This document shows, piece by piece, positions 26,991-38,393 of a DNA stretch of 64,000 nt. The position numbers were made by a program, and so were the translations under genes. The notes beneath the pieces were generated by a model that was not told the origin of the DNA, ran no database searches, and saw only the letters and a list, made by a program, of their open reading frames with translations. How positions within the stretch are numbered: the first letter of the stretch is position 1; the number at the start of each line of letters is the position of its first letter. The stretch spans positions 4,799,001 to 4,863,000 of the forward strand of contig NZ_AP025637.1 in the NCBI RefSeq assembly GCF_022846615.1, in the 5' to 3' direction. Source of the stretch: Roseomonas fluvialis. GTDB taxonomy: Bacteria; Pseudomonadota; Alphaproteobacteria; Acetobacterales; Acetobacteraceae.

Positions 26991-28747
26991 GCGGCCGCCC
27001 GCTCCTGCGTCGCCTCGGGCGGCACCAGCGCCGCCAGCGCCGCCACCTGGGCGCCCAGTGTCGGCGCCGTGCCCGGCGCGCCGCCGGACACCACCAGCAC
27101 TTCGCCCTCGGGCCGGATGCGGCCCTGCAACAGCGTCATCGCGGTCGCGGCCAGGAAGGCGAGGCGCCTCGCCGCATCCTCGGGCAGCGCCATGGCGCCG
27201 GCGGCGCGCGCCGCCTGCACGGCGCGCAGTGCGCGCAGCAAGCGCGCGAGGTCCTCGGTGCCAGTCGCGGCGGGATCGCCCTCGCCGCGCAACGCCAGCG
27301 TGTCGATCGGTCCCGCCAGCGTGGCGAGGCCAAGCGCAGCGATGCCCCGCCGGAGCGGCTGTTCCGGCGGCCTGCCGCGCCGCGCCAGCGCCAGCAGCGC
27401 CGCCGCGTGGCCGCCGACCGTCGCGGGCGCATCGCCGGCATCACGGAATACACCGGACTCGCGCTGTGTCGCGACCAGCGCGGCCTCGATCGCCGCGGCG
27501 CGGGACGCGAGCGACGGATCGCCGGCGCCCTGGCGCAGCGCATCCGCGGCCATCAGCGCCTGCGCCAGGTCCGCCGGCGTCGCGCCATCCGGCTCAAAGG
27601 CGCCGAGCGCGTGCAGTGCCGCGGCGCGCAGTGCGGCACCGCGCGGCCCGTTCGCCAGCGCCGCGTGGGTCGCGAGCGCCAGCGCGATCGCCCCGGCCGG
27701 CGCCGCGCTGGCGGCATCCGCCCCGCGCGGCACGGCCAGCGGCGCGTCCAGACCACGCAGCACCAGCCGTTCCTCGCGCGCCACCAGCGCCTGCCCCGGG
27801 CCAAGCCGCGCTTCGGCGTAGCGCGCCAGCAGCCAGTGCAGGCGGCGCGGCTCGGGCCCGCTGGCCTTCACGCTGAGCAGCGGCGCCGGCCCGCACGGAC
27901 GGATCGACAGCGCCAGCGCCTGCCGCGCCGGCCGCCCCTGCAACGCGCCGAAACAGGCGACCGGGCCGTCCTGCACGGTGATGTTGTCGCCCGCCGGGCT
28001 GTCGCTGTGCCGCGCCTCGGCCCCCTCGCCCAGCACCAGCGTCGCGAACCGCTGGTCGCTCATGCCGTCGCAGGCGGTGGTGATGCGCACGCGATCCAGC
28101 GTGATGCCCGGCGCGGTGGTGAGCGTCACGGTCAGCGTGACCACCGGGCTGTCCGCGCGCACCTCATACGCGTAGCGCAGCCGTGCAAGGTCCTGCGACG
28201 CGGCGCGGGAGAAACGACCGCGCCCGCCGACGATGCTTTCATGGAACAGCAGCACGCCGCCGGGCACGGGTTCGATCCCGGTGGTGGTGATCGCGTCCTC
28301 GACATCGAGGCAGTGCTTGCGGCCGCGCCAGGTGAATTCGACCAGGTTGCCGCCGTGCAGGATGGCGGGCGGGCCGTCCTCGCCATGCAGCCGCTGCTCG
28401 ATCTCCCCGCGCTTCAGGTTGCCGGTGAAGCGGTGGTGCGGGGTGCGGATGTCGAACGAACGCGGCGTCTCGTCCTCGACCGTGACGCGGGCCGGGCCGA
28501 GCGCCTGGGGGGCGCGGCCAGCCCCCTGGAAGGACAGCAGCAGGTCGAGCGCGCCCTCGGCGCCGCCCAGCAGCGGATGCGCGAGCGCCTCGGCCGCTGC
28601 GGCATTGGCGGCGAGGTCGAAGACCTGCCCGCGCGGCTGCGTGGCAAAAGCGGGCGCATAGCCGTCGGGCAGGCGCGCAGGCGCGAGAAAACGCGCGAGG
28701 CCCCGCGCGAGCCCTTCGCGCACCGCATCCATGCCATTGCCGCTCAT
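26987..28747 (-). CDS. unknown 586-aa protein, probable first gene of a three-gene operon
   Basis: No family recognised. No signal peptide or membrane helix. The first 60 residues are helical; about 80-330 is strand-rich (repeated T-V-T-L-type strands, FTGNLKRGEIEQRLHGEDG, GGNLVEFTWRGRKHCLDVEDA); 350-560 is Ala-rich and helical, with regular Ala-Leu repeats that could be an alpha/alpha barrel. A beta-sandwich plus alpha-toroid layout is known in polysaccharide lyases, but no catalytic signature is evident. The stop overlaps the DUF2272 lipoprotein start by 4 bases (ATGA). Confidence 0.75.
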   Translation of the reverse strand: MSGNGMDAVREGLARGLARFLAPARLPDGYAPAFATQPRGQVFDLAANAAAAEALAHPLLGGAEGALDLLLSFQGAGRAPQALGPARVTVEDETPRSFDIRTPHHRFTGNLKRGEIEQRLHGEDGPPAILHGGNLVEFTWRGRKHCLDVEDAITTTGIEPVPGGVLLFHESIVGGRGRFSRAASQDLARLRYAYEVRADSPVVTLTVTLTTAPGITLDRVRITTACDGMSDQRFATLVLGEGAEARHSDSPAGDNITVQDGPVACFGALQGRPARQALALSIRPCGPAPLLSVKASGPEPRRLHWLLARYAEARLGPGQALVAREERLVLRGLDAPLAVPRGADAASAAPAGAIALALATHAALANGPRGAALRAAALHALGAFEPDGATPADLAQALMAADALRQGAGDPSLASRAAAIEAALVATQRESGVFRDAGDAPATVGGHAAALLALARRGRPPEQPLRRGIAALGLATLAGPIDTLALRGEGDPAATGTEDLARLLRALRAVQAARAAGAMALPEDAARRLAFLAATAMTLLQGRIRPEGEVLVVSGGAPGTAPTLGAQVAALAALVPPEATQERAAA

Positions 28748-28832
28748 GCCTGTCGTTCTAGCCGCGCCGGGCGGGGGCGGGATAGGGTCGGAGAATGACA
28801 GTGCCGTGCATCAGCCGCCACGCCGCCGCATC

Positions 28833-29597
28833 ATGAGGGTACGCGCATCCCTGCCGCTGGCGTGGCTGGCCGGTGGCCTGGCGGTCGGCACGCCGGCCGC
28901 CGCGCAGCCGGGCGATTGGCGCGCCACCGCGCCCGCGCTGACGCTGGATGGCGCGGTGCGGCCACTGGTCGCCCCGGTCGCGGTCGGCGGCAGTGCCTGG
29001 GGCCCCTGGCGCAGCCTGTGCCGCGAGCACACCCCGCGCCCCGGCCGCCCGCCGCAGCGTGACTGCCTGGCCGTGGCCGAGGCGCGCCCGGAAGGCAACG
29101 CGACGCGCCTAGTGCTGGTGCAGCAGCAGCTCGGCTTGCGCATCTCGGCGCTGCGGGATGTGGATGGTCGGGTGCAGGAATTCGCCGCGCTGCGCCCAGA
29201 CGGCACCGCACCGGCGCCCGATGCCGCGCGCGACGGGCTGCTGGCAGCGTGGCGGGAGCAGTTCGGCACACTCAGCCTGGAACGCCGCCGCTTCGCCCCG
29301 CGCGAGGATGTCTCCCTGCCCGTCGCCGGGTCGCCGCGCGGGGGCACCTGCCGGCCCGAGGGCACGGCCGCGATGGGCGGGCGTCCGGTGCTGCTGGCGC
29401 GCTGCGCGGTGGAGTTGGCCGGGCGGCTGCGCGGCGGCGAATCGGATGCGCGCGTGGCGATCTTCGCGCGCGTGGCGATCGACATCGCGACCGGCATGGT
29501 GGCGGCGCAGGGCTATGCCACGCGGATCGAGACCTTCGGCGCCGGCGGGCGGTCGAACGGGGTGGTCGTCACGCCTTCGCGCGTCGTGCTGGAATAG
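28833..29597 (+). CDS. secreted protein, function unknown
   Basis: 254 aa from the ATG at 28833. Signal peptide 1-26 ending TPAAAQ. The rest is a mixed alpha/beta globular protein with four cysteines (in SLCRE, QRDCLAV, GGTCRPE and ARCAVEL), suggesting two disulfides. No known domain. Divergent from the 586-aa gene, with an 85-bp gap that should hold both promoters. The frame runs farther upstream but those residues are not signal-like. Confidence 0.75.
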   Translation: MRVRASLPLAWLAGGLAVGTPAAAQPGDWRATAPALTLDGAVRPLVAPVAVGGSAWGPWRSLCREHTPRPGRPPQRDCLAVAEARPEGNATRLVLVQQQLGLRISALRDVDGRVQEFAALRPDGTAPAPDAARDGLLAAWREQFGTLSLERRRFAPREDVSLPVAGSPRGGTCRPEGTAAMGGRPVLLARCAVELAGRLRGGESDARVAIFARVAIDIATGMVAAQGYATRIETFGAGGRSNGVVVTPSRVVLE

Positions 29598-29678
29598 GCG
29601 GCGCGCGCGGCGTGTCATCGCGCCAGGGGCGCGTGGCGCATCAGCGCGCGTGGAGCGCCCGCCACGCGCGCCGGGCGG

Positions 29679-30374
29679 TCACTTGCGCGTGGCTTCGTAG
29701 CGCGCCTTGGTCTCGGCATTGGGGGGATACAGGCCGGGCAGCGGCACGCCGCGCTCGACCTCGGTCATGATCCAGGCTTCCAGGCGTTCCTGCTCGACCG
29801 CGGCCTCCACCACGGCATCCAGCATGGCGGCCGGGATCACCACGGCGCCGTCCTGGTCGGCCACGATGATGTCACCGGGGATGACTGTGACGCCGCCGCA
29901 GCCGATGGTCTCCTGCCAGCCCACGAAGTTCAGCGCGGCGACGGAAGCGGGCGCCACATAGCCCTGGCAGAACACCGGCAGGCCGGTGCCGATCACGCCC
30001 GCGCCATCGCGCAGCACGCCGTCGGTGACCAGGCCGGCGACGCCCTTCTTGGCCATGCGCGCACACAGGATGTCGCCGAAGATGCCCGCGGCGGTGGAGG
30101 CCATCGCATCCGCCACCGCGACGCAGCCCTCCGGCATCTCCTCGATGGCCGCACGCGTGCTGCGCGGGGAGGACCAGGAATCGACGGTCGCGAGGTCCTC
30201 GCGCGTCGGCGTGAAGCGCAGCGTGAAGGCGGGGCCGACGATTCGCTTGCCGCTGCCCGGCACGATCGGGCGCGAGCCGGCGATGTAGCAGAAGCGCACG
30301 CCCTTCTTGAGCAGCACGGTGGTCAGCGTGGCGGTGCACACCCCTTCGAGGGCGGTCTTCTGGGCGGGGGTCAT
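29679..30374 (-). CDS. RraA-like aldolase/decarboxylase family protein
   Basis: 231 aa. Family of regulator of RNase E activity A and 4-hydroxy-4-methyl-2-oxoglutarate aldolase. Seen: TATLTTVLLKKG at the start, VVADAMAS-like helix, G-V-A-G-L-V-T-D-G-V-L-R-D (the substrate/metal motif with Arg-Asp), PGDIIVADQDGAVVIP. With these catalytic residues an aldolase or oxaloacetate decarboxylase role is more likely than RNase E inhibition. GGAGA precedes the ATG at 30374. Confidence 0.87.
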   Translation of the reverse strand: MTPAQKTALEGVCTATLTTVLLKKGVRFCYIAGSRPIVPGSGKRIVGPAFTLRFTPTREDLATVDSWSSPRSTRAAIEEMPEGCVAVADAMASTAAGIFGDILCARMAKKGVAGLVTDGVLRDGAGVIGTGLPVFCQGYVAPASVAALNFVGWQETIGCGGVTVIPGDIIVADQDGAVVIPAAMLDAVVEAAVEQERLEAWIMTEVERGVPLPGLYPPNAETKARYEATRK

Positions 30375-30461
30375 GGGCGTGTCTCCGGAGAACGAGAGCG
30401 CGTCCATCGCAGGGGGGGCGCCGCCCGGCAAGGGGGGGCCGGTCTGGGACCGTTTGGGAAT

Positions 30462-30599
30462 GCCGGCACCGGCCCGCTCCCCCACCCGGCCACCCAACCA
30501 GGATGCTGCCGTCGCGCGAATAGCGCGCCTGCGGCGCGACGGGTGGCCGGGTGCGCGAGCCGGCCGGTGCCGGGCTGCAGACTGCGCCGCACGGCGCAG
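30462..30599. repeat. GC-rich inverted-repeat element, copy A
   Basis: Arms 30462-30496 and 30541-30573 (ACCGGC...CACCCGGCCACCC type) around a 44-nt loop beginning AACCAGGATGCTG; a side hairpin CTGCGCC-gcac-GGCGCAG follows at 30582-30599. It shares arms, loop word and side hairpin with 58694-58833. Sits in the gap between the RraA-like gene start and the methyltransferase gene end. Confidence 0.85.
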
Positions 30600-30613
30600 C
30601 CTCAAGCGGTCTG

Positions 30614-31318
30614 TCACGCGGGGGCCAGCACCCGGCGCGGCACCTGCACCAGCCCGGCCGGCGTCGCGCAGGCGAGGTCCTTCACCGCCTCGACGATCGC
30701 AAGCCCGGCATAGCGCGCGGGCCAGACCGCATGGCCCAGGCGTTCCCACCCCGCGCCGGCGCGCAGGCACGGCCCCCAGGGCGGCGTGAACAGCGCCGAA
30801 TCGCGGTGTTCCACATGGAACATGTGGCGCGCGAGCAGGCGCGAGACCTGACCCGGCGAATAGGGATGCCCGTGCCCGAAGGGCGTATGCTCCATCTGCG
30901 CCCACAGCCCCCGCCGGTTCGCGACAACGACCAGCAGCCGGCCATCATCCTTCAGGATGCGCCAAGTCTCGCGCAGCAGGCGACGCGCGTTCTCGGCCAT
31001 CTCGAGGCCATGGACCAGCAGGACGCGGTCGAAGGACAGGTCGGGGAAGGGCAGCGAATCCTCCTCCGCGACCAGGGCGCTGGCCGGGCCTTGCGCCGGA
31101 TACCGCGCGAGGCCGAGCTGCGCGGGCGACAGCGCGATGCAGCGCGCCGCCTCGCCCCGCCAGAGGTCGAGGTAGGGCGCCGCATGGCCGATTCCGAGCA
31201 CCGACTGGCCGGCCAGGCGGGGCCAGGTGCGTCGCAGCCGTTGCGCAAGCAACCGCCCCGCCGCGGCGCCGTTCGCCGATGCGTAGAATGTTCCGAGCCC
31301 GTGGACCTCGCCGCCCAT
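30614..31318 (-). CDS. class I SAM-dependent methyltransferase
   Basis: 234 aa. SAM motif I VLGIGHAAPYLDLW, then EEDSLPFPDLSFDRVLLVHGLE (motif II/III) and WRILKDDGRLLVVVANRRGLW, the arrangement of UbiE/BioC-like methyltransferases. Substrate not predictable. Divergent from gloB with a 68-bp gap, a common arrangement in alphaproteobacteria where a methyltransferase precedes hydroxyacylglutathione hydrolase. Confidence 0.88.
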   Translation of the reverse strand: MGGEVHGLGTFYASANGAAAGRLLAQRLRRTWPRLAGQSVLGIGHAAPYLDLWRGEAARCIALSPAQLGLARYPAQGPASALVAEEDSLPFPDLSFDRVLLVHGLEMAENARRLLRETWRILKDDGRLLVVVANRRGLWAQMEHTPFGHGHPYSPGQVSRLLARHMFHVEHRDSALFTPPWGPCLRAGAGWERLGHAVWPARYAGLAIVEAVKDLACATPAGLVQVPRRVLAPA

Positions 31319-31386
31319 GCGGAGGATATAGGGGTCCGCGTGGCGGGTTGGGATGCCCCCGCGCCCCGCCGGAGGAGTTACCGACC

Positions 31387-32112
31387 ATGCCCCTGACCGT
31401 GACGCCGGTGCCGTGTCTTTCCGACAACTATGCCTGGCTGCTGCGGGCCTCGGATGGGCGCCTCGCGGTCTGCGACCCGGGCGAGGCCGACCCCGTGATC
31501 GCCGCCGCCGATGCCCTGGACGGGCGGATCGACACCATCCTGCTGACCCACCATCACGGCGACCACGTGGCCGGCGTGGCCGACCTGGTGAAGCGCTACG
31601 GCTGTACGGTGGTGGGGGCCGCGGCGGATGCGCACCGGCTGCCGAAGCTCGACCTCGCGGTGAAGCCCGGCGAGCGCTTCGAGCTGTTCGGCGTGCCGGT
31701 CGACGTGATCGCGAGCGATGGGCACACCCGCGGCCACATCGCCTTTCATTTGCCGGACTGCGCGATCCTGCTGTGCGGCGACACCCTGTTCTCGCTGGGC
31801 TGCGGACGGCTGCTGGAAGGCACCGCCGCCGAGATGTTCGACAGCCTGGCCGCGCTGGCCGCCCTGCCGCCCGAGACGCTGGTGTGCTGCGGCCACGAAT
31901 ACAGCGAGAGCAATGCCCGCTTCGCGCTCAGCATCGACCCCGACAACGCCGCGCTGCAGGCCCGCGCCGCCGAGATCGCGCGCCAGCGCACCGAGGGCCG
32001 GCCGACCCTGCCCACCACGATCGGCGAGGAAGCCGACGCCAACCCCTTCCTGCGCGCCGCCGATGTCGCCGCCCTGGCGCGCATCCGCGCCGCCAAGGAC
32101 AATTTCCGCTGA
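31387..32112 (+). CDS. gloB: hydroxyacylglutathione hydrolase (glyoxalase II)
   Basis: Metallo-beta-lactamase fold enzyme that hydrolyses S-lactoylglutathione to lactate and glutathione. 241 aa. The metal motif THHHGDH is at 54-60, followed by GHTRGH, LCGDTLF and CCGHEYSESNARFA. GGAGGAG precedes the ATG by ten bases. The following genes encode a glutathione transferase and a cupin, so this is likely a small glutathione/aldehyde-detoxification operon. Confidence 0.95.
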   Translation: MPLTVTPVPCLSDNYAWLLRASDGRLAVCDPGEADPVIAAADALDGRIDTILLTHHHGDHVAGVADLVKRYGCTVVGAAADAHRLPKLDLAVKPGERFELFGVPVDVIASDGHTRGHIAFHLPDCAILLCGDTLFSLGCGRLLEGTAAEMFDSLAALAALPPETLVCCGHEYSESNARFALSIDPDNAALQARAAEIARQRTEGRPTLPTTIGEEADANPFLRAADVAALARIRAAKDNFR

Positions 32113-32128
32113 AACGGACGATTCCACG

Positions 32129-32728
32129 ATGAAGCTGCACCATTCCCCCGCCAGCCCCTATGTCCGCAAGGTGATGGCCTGCGCCATCGCGCGCGGCATC
32201 GACCACCGGATCGAGACGGTCGGCACCAACCCGCATGTCTCGCCGGCCGACCTGCTCGCCAGCAACCCGCTCTCCAAGGTGCCCGCGCTGGTCGCCGACG
32301 ACGGCACCGCGATCTACGACAGCCCGGTGATCTGCGAATACCTGGATACGATCGGCGACGCACCCGCACTGTTTCCGCCGACCGGCAGCGCGGCCCGGCT
32401 GCGCGCGCAGATCATGCACGCCGCGGCCGATGGCATCCTGGATGCAGCGGTGGCGCGGCGGTTGAACATGCCGCACCCGCAGGATGAGGGACGAAAGGCC
32501 TTCGACGCGCGGCAGAAGGCGGCGGTGGAGCGCGCGCTGGACGTGCTGGAAGCGAACCCGCCCGCCGGCCTGGCCGATATCGGTGCCATCACGGTGGGGT
32601 GCGCGCTCGGCTATCTCGATTTCCGTTTCGCCGCCGAGCCGTGGCGCGCGGCGCACCCGAAGCTGGCCGCCTGGTTCGCCGAGGTCTCGACGCTGCCGCC
32701 GCTGTCGCGCACCGTGCCGGCGGCCTGA
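32129..32728 (+). CDS. glutathione S-transferase family protein
   Basis: 199 aa. Thioredoxin-like N-terminus starting MKLHHSPASPYVRKVM (Ser at the usual catalytic position), cis-Pro in SKVPALV, the DSPVICEYLD glutathione-binding turn, then an all-helical C-terminal domain. 16 bases after gloB; its stop overlaps the ATG of the cupin gene (TGATG). Confidence 0.92.
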   Translation: MKLHHSPASPYVRKVMACAIARGIDHRIETVGTNPHVSPADLLASNPLSKVPALVADDGTAIYDSPVICEYLDTIGDAPALFPPTGSAARLRAQIMHAAADGILDAAVARRLNMPHPQDEGRKAFDARQKAAVERALDVLEANPPAGLADIGAITVGCALGYLDFRFAAEPWRAAHPKLAAWFAEVSTLPPLSRTVPAA

Positions 32729-33189
32729 TGATCGACCTGCGCGACCCGGCGGTCACGGCCGCGCAGGTCATCGCCGCGCTCGACCTGCGCCCGCACCCGG
32801 AGGGCGGGCATTACCGCGAGACCTGGCGCGACGCGCCGGCCGACGGGTCGCGCGGCGCGGGCACCGCCATCCTGTTCCTGCTGGCAGCGGATGAATTCAG
32901 CCACTGGCACCGCGTGGATGCGGCCGAGGGCTGGCACTGGCATGCCGGCGGGCCGCTCGCGCTGTCGATGTCGGCCGATGGGCATGACGCGCAGGCGATG
33001 CATCTGGGCCCGGACCTGTCGGCGCATCAGCGGCTGTTCGCGATGGTGCCGAAGGGGTGGTGGCAGTCGGCGGTTTCGCTCGGGCGCTGGACGCTGGTGG
33101 GGTGCACCGTCAGCCCCGCCTTCGACTTCGCGGGATTCGAGCTGGCACCGCCCGACTGGCGTCCGGTGCCGCGCGGCCGGCAGGGCTGA
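32728..33189 (+). CDS. DUF985 cupin-fold protein
   Basis: 153 aa. The family signature LxPHPEGGHYRETWR is present, then FSHWHRVDAAEGWHWHAG with several His that line the cupin barrel, MVPKGWWQSA and VGCTVSPAFDFAGFELA. Function is unknown in this family, though a sugar- or metal-linked enzyme is suspected. Translationally coupled to the glutathione transferase gene. Confidence 0.9.
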   Translation: MIDLRDPAVTAAQVIAALDLRPHPEGGHYRETWRDAPADGSRGAGTAILFLLAADEFSHWHRVDAAEGWHWHAGGPLALSMSADGHDAQAMHLGPDLSAHQRLFAMVPKGWWQSAVSLGRWTLVGCTVSPAFDFAGFELAPPDWRPVPRGRQG

Positions 33190-33212
33190 CCCCGCTGCGA
33201 AAGACAGGAAAA

Positions 33213-33233
33213 CGGATCGCGGCACGCGATCCG
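33213..33233 (+). terminator. hairpin after the cupin gene
   Basis: Perfect 9-bp stem CGGATCGCG / CGCGATCCG with a 3-nt loop, 24 bases after the stop. No T-run follows. Probable end of the gloB operon transcript. Confidence 0.5.
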
Positions 33234-33343
33234 GGAGCGCACAGCGCGACCGCGCCCAGACCATCAGCCACGCCGGGCGGTCCAGTGCCCGGCGCGCAAG
33301 CCAAGCGCGCAGATGAGCACGCCCGGCGCCTGAGGGCGGAAAA

Positions 33344-33366
33344 TGCGGCCGCACTGCGCGGCCGCA
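33344..33366 (-). terminator. intrinsic terminator of the amino-acid receptor gene
   Basis: On the minus strand TGCGGCCGC, a 5-nt loop and GCGGCCGCA are followed at once by TTTT: a 9-bp perfect stem with a short T-run, a few bases past the stop codon. The best rho-independent terminator in the window. Confidence 0.75.
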
Positions 33367-33370
33367 AGAC

Positions 33371-34408
33371 TCAGCGCATCGGCAGCGCGTAGAGCAGCCC
33401 CCCATTGGTGTGCAGGCGGTTCGGCCCGCGCGGCAGCGCCACCGGCGTCGCCTCGCCCATGGTGCGTTCGTACAGCTCGCCGTAGTTCCCGATGGCGCGG
33501 ATCGCGTTGTAGGCCCAGGCCGGATCGAGCTTCAGCGACTGGCCAAGCTCAGGCGTGACGCCCAGCAGCCGGCGCGTATTCGGATTGGTGCTGGTGCGGC
33601 GCTGCTCCTCGGCATTCGCCGCGGTCACGCCCTGTTCCTCCGCCTCGATGATGGCGGTGGTGAACCAGCGCACGATGTCGTGCCAGTTGTCGTCGCCGCG
33701 GCGGATATAGGCGCCGTAGGGTTCCTTGCTGAAGCGCTCGGGCAGCACGGTCCAGTCGGCCGGGCGCGGCATGGTCGACCGTACGGCTGCGAGCTGGGAG
33801 GCATCGGTGCCGAAGCTGTCGCAGCGCCCGGCGGACAGCGCCGCGGCCGCCTGGTCCGTGCGTTCGAAGACCACCGGCTGGAACGGCACGTTGACCGACC
33901 GGAAATAGTCCGCCGTGACCTGTTCGTTGGTGGTGCCCTGGATCAGGCAGATGGTGGCGCCCGCCATGTCGCGCACGCGCGTGACGCCGGCATTGGCGCG
34001 CACGATGAAGCCGTGCCCGTCATAGAAATAGGTGGTGACGTGGCGCAGGCCGAGCGTGGTGTCGCGCAGCATGGTCTGGGTGCTGGTGCGGAACAGGATG
34101 TCCACCTCGCCCGATCCCAGCGCGGTGAAGCGCGTGGAGGAGGACAGCGGGATGAAGCGCACCTTCGTCGGGTCGTTGAAGATGGCCGCCGCCAGGCCGC
34201 GGCACAGGTCGGCATCGAGGCCCTGCCACACGCCGCGGCTGTCGGGCAGCGCGAAGCCGGCAACGCCGGTGCCCACCCCGCAGTTCAGCGCGCCGCGTGC
34301 GCGGATGGCGTCGAGCGTCGGGCTCGGGATGTTGGATTGCGCCATGGCGGCGCCCGTGACGGTGGCGCAGGCAAGGATGAACGCGGCCGCAAGGCCTCGC
34401 TGGAACAT
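33371..34408 (-). CDS. polar amino acid ABC transporter substrate-binding protein (orphan)
   Basis: 345 aa, AapJ/BztA-like family 3 periplasmic binding protein. Signal peptide ends AAMAQ (about 24). Family features: TLDAIRARGALNCGVGTGVAGFA, the GLDADLCRGLAAAIF helix, CLIQGTTNEQVTADYF, PYGAYIRRGDDNWHDIVRW and the C-terminal NYGELYERTMG. It likely binds glutamate or a general amino acid. No permease or ATPase gene is next to it, so transport must rely on components elsewhere. Confidence 0.92.
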   Translation of the reverse strand: MFQRGLAAAFILACATVTGAAMAQSNIPSPTLDAIRARGALNCGVGTGVAGFALPDSRGVWQGLDADLCRGLAAAIFNDPTKVRFIPLSSSTRFTALGSGEVDILFRTSTQTMLRDTTLGLRHVTTYFYDGHGFIVRANAGVTRVRDMAGATICLIQGTTNEQVTADYFRSVNVPFQPVVFERTDQAAAALSAGRCDSFGTDASQLAAVRSTMPRPADWTVLPERFSKEPYGAYIRRGDDNWHDIVRWFTTAIIEAEEQGVTAANAEEQRRTSTNPNTRRLLGVTPELGQSLKLDPAWAYNAIRAIGNYGELYERTMGEATPVALPRGPNRLHTNGGLLYALPMR

Positions 34409-34500
34409 GGTGAAACTCTCCTGTTGATGTCTCCCGTCGGGGATGGTCGCCGTGCGCTCACACAGGTGTCAATCTCGGACGACGCGGGAGGGACGCGCCC

Positions 34501-35253
34501 ATGTATGACGGTTTTGCAATCTATCCGAGCCTCAAGGGGCGCGGTGTGCTGGTGACGGGCGGTGCCTCGGGCATCGGTGCGCAGATGGTCGCGCGCTTTG
34601 CGCAGCAGGGCGCGCGCGTGGCGTTCCTGGACTTCGACGCCGCCCATGGCGCGGAGGTGGCGGGCGCCAGCGGTGCGGTCTTCATCGCCTGCGACCTGCG
34701 CGACATCGATGAACTGCGCGCCGCGGTGGCGGAAGCCGCGACACGGGTCGGCGACATCACCGTGCTGGTGAACAACGCCGCCCGTGACGACCGGCACGCG
34801 CTGGAGACGGTGGAGCCCGACTACTGGGACGAACGCATGGCGACCAACCTTCGCCACCACTTCTTCTGCGCCCAGGCGGTGGTGCCGATGATGCGCCGCG
34901 CCGGTGGCGGGTCGATCATCAACCTCGGTTCGATCTCCTGGATGAACCGCGCCGGCGGCATGCCGGCCTATACCGCGGCGAAGGCGGCGGTGCGCGGGCT
35001 CACGCGCGGCCTGGCGCGCGACCTCGGCCCCGACCGGATCCGGGTGAACGAAGTGGTGCCCGGCTGGGTGCATACCGAACGGCAGAAGGCGCTGTGGCTG
35101 ACGCCGGAGGCCGAGGCGCGCAGCCAGGCCAACCAGTGCCTGAAGGGCGCACTGCTGCCCGACGATATTGCGCGCATGGTGCTGTGGCTGGCGGCCGACG
35201 ACAGCGCGATGGTCACGGCGCAGCACTTCGTGGTGGATGGCGGCAGCAACTGA
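34501..35253 (+). CDS. SDR family oxidoreductase
   Basis: 250-aa short-chain dehydrogenase. Cofactor motif TGGASGIG at 19-26, NNAA later, catalytic Tyr157-x-x-x-Lys161 (YTAAK), and the C-terminal FVVDGGSN. An Asp after the second strand (FLDFDAA) favours NAD(H). Divergent from the amino-acid receptor gene with 92 bases between. Substrate unknown. Confidence 0.92.
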   Translation: MYDGFAIYPSLKGRGVLVTGGASGIGAQMVARFAQQGARVAFLDFDAAHGAEVAGASGAVFIACDLRDIDELRAAVAEAATRVGDITVLVNNAARDDRHALETVEPDYWDERMATNLRHHFFCAQAVVPMMRRAGGGSIINLGSISWMNRAGGMPAYTAAKAAVRGLTRGLARDLGPDRIRVNEVVPGWVHTERQKALWLTPEAEARSQANQCLKGALLPDDIARMVLWLAADDSAMVTAQHFVVDGGSN

Positions 35254-35282
35254 CGAGCGGCGCAGGTGCCGTCAGGCAGGCC

Positions 35283-35498
35283 CTACGCCTTCACCTCGTA
35301 GCCTTCCTCCTCGACCGCCATCGACACCACGTGGCGCGGCAGGATGGTGCTGGCCTGCACCGTGCCGGCGGCGACGTCGATCACCACCTTCGCGGCCGGG
35401 TCCTTCGCCTCGATCGCGGCGGTCACGGCCTGCGCGCAGTGGCTGCAGGACATACCCTCGACCTTCAGCGTGATGGTGGGGGGCGACGTCTTTTCCAT
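35283..35498 (-). CDS. copZ: copper chaperone, heavy-metal-associated domain
   Basis: 71-aa HMA-fold protein with the GMSCSHC copper motif (Cys18, Cys21), the size of CopZ. It would hand Cu(I) to CopA or sequester it in the cytosol. Third gene of the copper operon, 94 bases after cueR. An ATG at 35507 would add three residues; 35498 is preferred because AAGGA then has a normal spacing. Confidence 0.9.
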   Translation of the reverse strand: MEKTSPPTITLKVEGMSCSHCAQAVTAAIEAKDPAAKVVIDVAAGTVQASTILPRHVVSMAVEEEGYEVKA

Positions 35499-35592
35499 GG
35501 CGGTCATTCCTTGGGCGGGCGGATCCCGATCGGATGACATCATCGGGTCGGGTCGAGATGTTTGTGAACGTGAATGGCAAAGCGCGGCGGCG

Positions 35593-35972
35593 CTAGCGTG
35601 CGAGGTCGTCCAGGATCGGGCAGTCGGGCCGGGCATCGCCATGGCAGTGCTCAGCGAGGTGGCGCAGACTTGCCGCCATGGCGTCGAGTGATCGTGCCTT
35701 TTCCTCGAGTGCCGCGACATGCGCCAGCGCAAGTTTCTTCACCTCGGCGCTGGCGCGGGCGCGATCATGCCACAGCGCCAGCAGCCGGCGCACATCCTCG
35801 AGCGGGAAGCCGAGGTCGCGCGCATGGCGGATGAAGCGCAGCACGGCCACGTCGCGCTCGACGTAGACGCGGTAGCCGTTGGCGCTGCGCGCGGCGCTGA
35901 CCAGGCCGATCGCCTCGTAGTGCCGGATCATCTTGGCCGAGACGCCGCAGGCGGCGGCCGCTTCGCCGATAT

Positions 35973-35976
<4 letters not shown>
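35593..35976 (-). CDS. cueR: CueR-type MerR family copper-responsive regulator
   Basis: 127 aa. N-terminal winged-helix MNIGEAAAACGVSAKMIRHYEAIGL, a dimerisation helix and the C-terminal Cu(I)-binding cysteines Cys111 and Cys119 in HCHGDARPDCPI, with the monovalent-metal Ser near 76 of CueR. The GTG at 35976 has GGGAGGA in front and overlaps the copA stop (GTGA). It should activate copA from the dyad at 38394-38416. Confidence 0.93.
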
Positions 35977-38375
<2,399 letters not shown>

Positions 38376-38393
38376 GTCGGGTGGCAAGTGGCG

